38,087 bases of DNA from Welwitschia mirabilis. Its lineage: Eukaryota > Gnetophyta > Gnetopsida > Welwitschiales. Below are positions 32,860 through 38,087 of this stretch, one piece after another. The first letter of the stretch is position 1, and each line of letters begins with the position of its first letter. The notes under the pieces are model-generated. The model saw only the letters and a list, made by a program, of their open reading frames with translations, did not search any database and was not told the DNA's origin. The stretch covers positions 20,436,862-20,474,948 of the forward strand of contig JBOZIK010000001.1 in NCBI GenBank assembly GCA_051453625.1. Direction: 5' to 3'. The translations under genes and the position numbers were made by a program.

Positions 32860-33770
32860 TTAAAGACTTATCCAATGATTTAAAATACATCTTATTAAAT
32901 AACAATCCTAATAAGTCATTTATCATTATTTTTCAACTTCATCGTTTATCAAAAAAAGCCTTGATTCAACTTATTACTTCAAAAATACAAGCTTTTTCTT
33001 GGACTCATAAAGATCTTAGTGTTATTTCTTCTTATATTATTTAATACAAAATTTATCTAGATGACAATGTTAAATCCATTAAGAAACCTTAAATAAGACT
33101 TAATCTTGTTATTAAGTGAATAGTCAAGAACAAAATCATTAAGATTATGGATGCAAGTATCATCTATGTCAATTTGGATAGTAAATGGGTTAGCACCCTT
33201 ACCATAGTACCCAAAAATGAGGAAATGTGGTGAGTATCCATTGATTTTAGGAAACTCAATGATGTAACCAACAAAGATCATTGCCCCTTGCTTTTTCTTG
33301 GTCAAGTTATTGATAGGATCCATGGTCATTCTTACTATTGCTTCCTTGATGGATATATAACCAAGTGTAAATTGCCCATAAAGATCAATCTAAGACAATC
33401 TTCACCTCCCCTTTTGGTACCTTTGCCTTTAGAAAATTCCATTTGGCATATGTAATTTGCTAGAAACATTTCAAAGAGCCATGATTGGTATTTTCTCAAA
33501 TATAATTAAGGATTCTATTGAGATATTTATGAATGATTTTTCTATCTTTGATTATTCTTTTAAACAAATCTTAGAAAGATTAGAAAAAATCCTTAGCCAT
33601 TTTATAGAGAGTGGCCTTCATCTTAGTTGGGATAAGAGTAATTTTCTTGTAAGGGATGGGATTGTACTTGGTCACCACATTTCTTGTAATGGTATTATAA
33701 TGGACCCTTCCAAGATAGACATCATCAAGAACCTCTTTCCTCCAACTAATGTTAGATGAGTGAGATTTTT
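32860..33770 (+). pseudogene. Reverse transcriptase pseudogene of gypsy element D
   Basis: Copies element RNA into DNA in the family. N-terminal blocks are FSWTHKDLSVISSYII, KIYLDDNVKSIKKP and DASIIYVNLDSKWVS (about 32995-33200), then VSIDFRKLNDVTNKDHCPL (about 33230-33290) and GHSYYCFLDGYI (33322-33357). Next is the open 100-codon segment 33457-33759 with ETFQRAM, IEIFMNDFSIF, LERLEKIL and VLGHHISCNGI. The active site reads FMND instead of FMDD. A TGA stands at the conserved Arg before VSIDFRKL (CGA to TGA). A short part between the DGYI and ETFQRAM blocks is degraded (the MPFGL motif is lost). The opposite-strand frames at 33057-33329 and 33580-33885 are incidental. Confidence 0.85.
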
Positions 33771-34270
33771 TCTGGGTCATGTTAGATTCTATAGAATATT
33801 CATTAAGGATTATGTTAGGCTTTACAAACCCATCCATTCCCTCCTTGAAAAAGATGCCAAGTTTTATTAGAATAAAGATTGTCAAAATGACTTTGAAAAT
33901 ATTAATGACAAAATCACTTTCAAACCCATTGTAGGAGGATCCAATTGGAGCATAGATTTTGAGTTAATATGTGATGCTAGCAATATTACTATAGGTGGAG
34001 TTTTAGAACAAAAACATGAAAAGGAATAAAAAGTTGTTGATTAAATTAGTAAAACCTTTTTTGAAGCTTAATTGAACTATATGACCACTAAAAAAATGCT
34101 TTTTATCATCTTTTTCCTTGACAAACTAAGACATTACCTTCTTTATTTTCATACAAACGTCTACATCATGTAGTCATTTATTATTTTATGATGAAAGAAA
34201 GATTTGAATGCTATACTTATTTCATGGATACTTCTCATGAAAGAATTTGAATTAACCACCATAAATAAAG
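33771..34270 (+). pseudogene. RNase H pseudogene of gypsy element D
   Basis: The connection region FLGHVRFYRIFIKDYVRLYKP is followed by the RNase H domain: FELICDASNITIGGVLEQKHEKE, then A.LNYMTTKKMLFIIFFLDKLRHYL and a block ending LISWILLMKEFELTTINKEG. The first catalytic Asp (in CDAS) is kept; the later TDHSAL block is changed (VYIM-stop-S). TAG replaces family Trp in FY.NKDC (about 33870), and stops replace Gln in VVD.ISKTFFEA.LNY. Its role would be removing the RNA strand after first-strand synthesis. Confidence 0.75.
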
Positions 34271-36292
34271 AAGGTAAACATAATCATGTTTTTTATCATA
34301 TTTTAAGAATTCATTAAGAAAGGAATCCTTTGCATTTTTCTTTGAATCTCCCTATTATGAATTTCTTTTCTAATGAAAAATTGTTTTACATTCATGATTT
34401 ATATGCTATATCCTCTCAACGTCTCGCTCCTTGATATGTTGATATTGTAAACTATCTTGTCAATTTCAAAATCCACTAACATTGGACTTCTAATCAAAGA
34501 AAATCATTTATCCATATAATAGAGGATTGTGAATGAAATGAACCACACATTTATCAAAGATGTAAAGATCAAATCATGCATAAGTGTATGCCAAAGTGGG
34601 AACAACTTGACATTATTTTCCTTTGCCATGGTGATGTATGTGAAGATCACTTTAGTGATTAAAAAATAGCTATCAAAATACTTCATGCTGGCTTCTATTG
34701 TTCTACCCTTTTCAAAGACTCTTTTGATCATGTATGAAGATGTGATGCATGTGAACATTTTGGAAGCTTAACCAAATTTCATGATATACCTTTAAAACCT
34801 ATCCATGAATGTGAATCTTTTGATTATTAGGGTATAGATTTATAGACCCTCTTAAACCATATTCTTGCAATAAGTATTACAACTTAGTAGCCATAGACTA
34901 TGTCATGAAATGAGTTAAAGTAATTCCTACTTAAACCAATGATGTCAAATCCATGCGTTCCTTTCTAAAATCCAATATATTCCATAGTTTTGGCTTCTTA
35001 GAATCTTAATTAGTGACCAAGGTACCCACTTCATTAATAAGGTTCTTAGGAAACTCTCCTTTCTAGAGGAATTGAACATATAATTACAAATGCCTATTAC
35101 CCTCAAACAAATGGTCAAGCTGCAAATGCTAATAGTGAGGTTAAGAAGATACTCCAAAAACATATTTAAAAATAAGAAATCTTGGTCTCTCAATCTTAAT
35201 GATGTGATATGGGCTTACTATACTGCTTGATGTAATTCACTTAGATNNNNNNNNNNNNNNNNNNNNNNNNNNNNNNNNNNNNNNNNNNNNNNNNNNNNNN
35301 NNNNNNNNNNNNNNNNNNNNNNNNNNNNNNNNNNNNNNNNNNNNNNNNNNNNNNNNNNNNNNNNNNNNNNNNNNNNNNNNNNNNNNNNNNNNNNNNNNNN
35401 NNNNNNNNNNNNNNNNNNNNNNNNNNNNNNNNNNNNNNNNNNNNNNNNNNNNNNNNNNNNNNNNNNNNNNNNNNNNNNNNNNNNNNNNNNNNNNNNNNNN
35501 NNNNNNNNNNNNNNNNNNNNNNNNNNNNNNNNNNNNNNNNNNNNNNNNNNNNNNNNNNNNNNNNNNNNNNNNNNNNNNNNNNNNNNNNNNNNNNNNNNNN
35601 NNNNNNNNNNNNNNNNNNNNNNNNNNNNNNNNNNNNNNNNNNNNNNNNNNNNNNNNNNNNNNNNNNNNNNNNNNNNNNNNNNNNNNNNNNNNNNNNNNNN
35701 NNNNNNNNNNNNNNNNNNNNNNNNNNNNNNNNNNNNNNNNNNNNNNNNNNNNNNNNNNNNNNNNNNNNNNNNNNNNNNNNNNNNNNNNNNNNNNNNNNNN
35801 NNNNNNNNNNNNNNNNNNNNNNNNNNNNNNNNNNNNNNNNNNNNNNNNNNCCATTAACTTAATGTATTAAACCATGAGGAGAATGTTCACTATCATTTAG
35901 CACAACTGCAATACCTTGATGAGAAAAGAATGAGTGCTATCCATAGACAATTCATCTATAAAGCCTAGGTCAAATTTTATCATAACAAAAAGTTTCTTCA
36001 TAAATCCTTTAAATCAGGTTAATTCATGCTTTTCTATAATATACGATTACATATTTTACATAATAAGTTGACCTCTAAATGGTTTAATCCTTCTCATGTG
36101 AAAAGGGTACATTCCAATGGCTCTGTTGAGATCTCTGACCTTCAAACTCAAGAAATCCAAAAAGAAAATGAACAAAGGTTAAAAATTTATACATTTATGG
36201 ATGATTGTTCTTATACCTTGAATGTGATGGAAGTAATTCACTTGGAAGATTTCCTTTGCAAAAAGAAGAATCTGGCCTTTGCCATTTATTAA
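34271..36292 (+). pseudogene. Integrase pseudogene of gypsy element D (split by gap)
   Basis: Inserts the element's DNA copy into the genome in the family. The zinc-binding end is at about 34615-34770 (CHGDVCEDHFSD ... ILHAGFYCSTLFKD ... RCDACEHFGSL). The catalytic core has FDY-stop-GIDL (about 34816; TAG at the conserved Trp), ISDQGTHFINKVL (about 35008-35046) and YYPQTNGQAANANSEVKKIL (about 35092-35155), so the three catalytic acidic positions look preserved. WAYYTA (35211) precedes the N gap. After it, KRMSAIHRQFIYKA and the C-terminal domain (36026-36292: MLFYNIRLHILHNKLTSKWF ... VHSNGSVEISDL) match the family's LLFNSRL.LFPGKL.S.W ... PHG.VEI block. Stops throughout. Confidence 0.82.
35247..35850. 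other. Assembly gap, 604 N, inside integrase of element D
   Basis: Unsequenced. In relatives the flanking motifs are only about 50-60 residues apart, so 604 bases is more than the integrase needs. The long open frame of X residues across it is an artefact. Confidence 0.97.
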
Positions 36293-36296
36293 ATTC

Positions 36297-37771
36297 TTTC
36301 TTAGCCTTATTCCTTGATTTAAGTTATGACACTTCTTGATCATCTTTAATTTGATTTATGTTTGACTTTCATAGGTGTTACCATTGATTAAGTAATTTGA
36401 TGTTTGTTTTCAGCCATATACTTTATTACTTCATCATTCTAATGAGTAATCAATGCTTTAAAAAATGGGAGTCTAAGTTAATGGAAAAGAACAAAAAACA
36501 AAAATCAAGAGGGAAATATATTTGTTTAAAAAACTATTAATGGATCACCCTTATGTAATTATATCATGATGTACTGTCGCAAGTGTACTAGGGTAAATTT
36601 TCCTGAGAGGGGCCTTTGATAGTATGATATGATAGCTATAGAAACTCCACTAGAGGATTAGTTAAACATGATCTAGCTTTGGCTTATGGGTTATCATTCT
36701 CTTGGCAGTGGTTTCACTCCCCTCGTCATGATAAATGGTATTATTCAAGACCCCATTGACTTGAAAAATCCCATCACTTCAAGGTATAGACTTTGTGAGC
36801 ATATAAGTATATTGATCATTGGATGATATATTATCAAAGTACTATGGTTTTCATAGATGAAGAGAAATTGAATTGTAGTCCAAAGATGACTTGATACTTT
36901 GTAAAAATAACCATAAGATATTGTCATCATCATTGCCCTTTCAAATGGTACTCTATGGTATTTCACATTGAATCATGCATTTGTATATAAAGTAGCTTTA
37001 TAACCTTTACTAAGAAGTTTTACTAGGTTGGAATTTAGGGTAAGAAGTTAATCTTCTTTATGTTCTATCTTATCCATTTTTCATTTTGTGTTATCTTAGT
37101 TTCTTGATTTTTCTTCTCAAAGACATTTTTCTTACTTTTTTCAAAGTTACGATTAGGACTTAGTCATTTTCTAGTCTACTTGTTACATTTTTCATCACTT
37201 GAATATTATGCACAAAATAAAATTGACCTCCACTTTGACCATCCTTTAGCATGATAGCATTGATGCTCTCCCTCTTGACCCCTTCCTTAATAGTCTTTCT
37301 TCTTTATAACCTTCCCTACCACTTAACCTTGTAATCATGAGCTATTAATCTAGTTTGCCATCTTTTTTATGCTCCAAAAACATGCTTTTATCGGATCTAG
37401 TTGATGGCTACCTTGAATTTTCATACAGGATGATTTTTCATATTTAGACCAATTTCTTCTCTTTTTACATAGCTTGAGACAACTTTCACATTTAGTGGAG
37501 AGGAATTAACTCATATATTACATGATTTATAGGTCAAAATTTTTCACTTGCCTTCACTTGACATAAATATATGCAATGATATTGAGCTAATTCTTGGTAG
37601 TATACATTATTTCACTTGTGATCTTTAACATATTTAATGTATTTTGTATTTTTTGCTCAAAACATAATTTTGATGATATATATATGTTTTGAGTTTCTTT
37701 TTCTTTTCTCTCTCATTTTGTCAGTTTCGCTTATAACTTATTATCTATTTACTTTATTAAGGATTAACAAA
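36297..37771 (+). other. Post-integrase tail of element D, no coding recognised
   Basis: About 1.5 kb between integrase and 3' LTR. Athila relatives often carry an envelope-like frame here; I see no open frame of size, signal peptide or membrane segment. The 36745-36966 minus frame has no recognisable features. The expected polypurine tract before 37772 is not evident (TTAAGGATTAACAAA). Confidence 0.55.
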
Positions 37772-38087
37772 TGCTAGATGAAAGGCTATGTTGCGAAGCC
37801 AAATTGACCTATTGGACATATTTGCATAGCATATTTTCAAGTCTTATTAATAGCAAGGATTTATGTAAATTATGCAAATCTTCCATGCAAGTCATAACAT
37901 GTAATAATTTCCAATACAAGAAGCTATTTATTTATAATAGTGGATCAAAGCATGATGATCAAAGTGCATTTGAGCAAGATAAAACTAGTCATCTACCTTA
38001 TTGTTAGGATGACTTATGCAAAGCAATAGCTATTTGATAGGATTTAACAGTTGTCCTATTTATCATTGGAATGACCATTGCAGAATG
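37772..38087 (+). repeat. 3' LTR of element D (partial, cut by window end)
   Basis: Starts TGCTAGATGAAAGG and aligns with 28433 onward through the end of the window (for example TTCCATGCAAGTCAT and TTTGAGCAAGA in both). Many of the differences are transitions, with G or C in this copy and A or T in the 5' copy near the start (TTGCGAAGCC against TTACAAATTT). An open frame 37771-38007 here is LTR sequence, not a gene. Confidence 0.82.

Larger units (their letters stand above)
28433..38087 (+). mobile_element. Element D: Athila/Tat-like Ty3/gypsy retrotransposon (3' LTR cut by window end)
   Basis: About 9.65 kb seen; a complete 3' LTR would bring it to roughly 10.5 kb. Order: 5' LTR (28433-29630), primer-binding site (29634-29651), gag, protease, reverse transcriptase, RNase H, integrase, a 1.5-kb non-coding tail, and a partial 3' LTR (37772-38087). 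The primer-site family (TGGCGCCGTTGCCGGGGA) and the Gag and reverse transcriptase motifs place it with Athila/Tat elements. The two LTRs differ at roughly a fifth of positions by eye, so the insertion is old. Every domain has stops; two catalytic sites are changed. No envelope-like frame is seen. A 604-N gap lies in integrase. Confidence 0.88.

Noticed and set aside
35237-35854. 205-codon minus-strand frame
   Set aside because: Consists of N; the region is integrase on the plus strand.
37771-38007. 78-codon frame similar to a reading at 28450-28680
   Set aside because: The similarity is because both are LTR copies of element D; no evidence of a protein.

Overview
This window looks like intergenic DNA from a large, repeat-rich plant nuclear genome, probably a seed plant. 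The evidence is plant LTR retrotransposon families (Ty1/copia, Ty3/gypsy of Athila/Tat type), an L1-type LINE whose first frame has a plant DUF4283-plus-zinc-knuckle layout, and the remains of a plant class III peroxidase. The DNA is very AT-rich, apart from a GC-richer island around the peroxidase. I see no intact host gene, no rRNA and no CRISPR array. The strongly AT-shifted composition would suit a heavily methylated genome with much cytosine deamination, as reported for some gymnosperms, but I cannot name the species.

Layout. 1-480: an LTR-retrotransposon edge with a polypurine tract and a 77-bp direct repeat. About 1240-1857 (+): class III peroxidase pseudogene. About 2304-2320 (-): a possible copia primer-binding site. 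About 5480-7540 (-): a decayed Ty3/gypsy element (gag, finger/linker, protease region), interrupted by a 100-N gap that looks like an assembly artefact. 8781-8962: 91-bp tandem duplication. About 9830-10800 (-): copia protease/integrase remnant. About 10827-16850 (-): near-full-length LINE with ORF1, ORF2 (endonuclease, reverse transcriptase, zf-RVT) and a terminal A-run. 16928-16984: (TC)n microsatellite. About 17722-17795 (-): tRNA-like sequence. About 18560-18960 (+): copia gag fragment. 19001-25353: a small LTR element (B) whose primer-binding site is split by a gag-only copia element (A, 19257-23725). About 25900-28432 (+): pol part of another copia element (C). 28433 to the window end (+): a large Athila/Tat-like gypsy element (D) with both LTRs (the 3' one cut by the window), primer-binding site, gag, protease, reverse transcriptase, RNase H and integrase.

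How it fits together. The window is a stack of mobile elements inserted beside and into one another, then decayed mostly by point mutation. The same decay signature recurs: coding frames keep their register over long distances but carry TAG, TAA and TGA where the family has Gln, Trp or Arg; both recognisable LTR-element polymerase centres have Asp changed to Asn; and the gypsy primer-binding site differs from the family consensus only by G-to-A and C-to-T changes. Three N gaps (100, 351 and 604 bases) lie inside repeats. I found no convincing new biological system. The most unusual items are the gag-only copia element with its tandemly duplicated LTR-end/primer-site/gag-start segment, and its insertion point in another element's primer-binding site.
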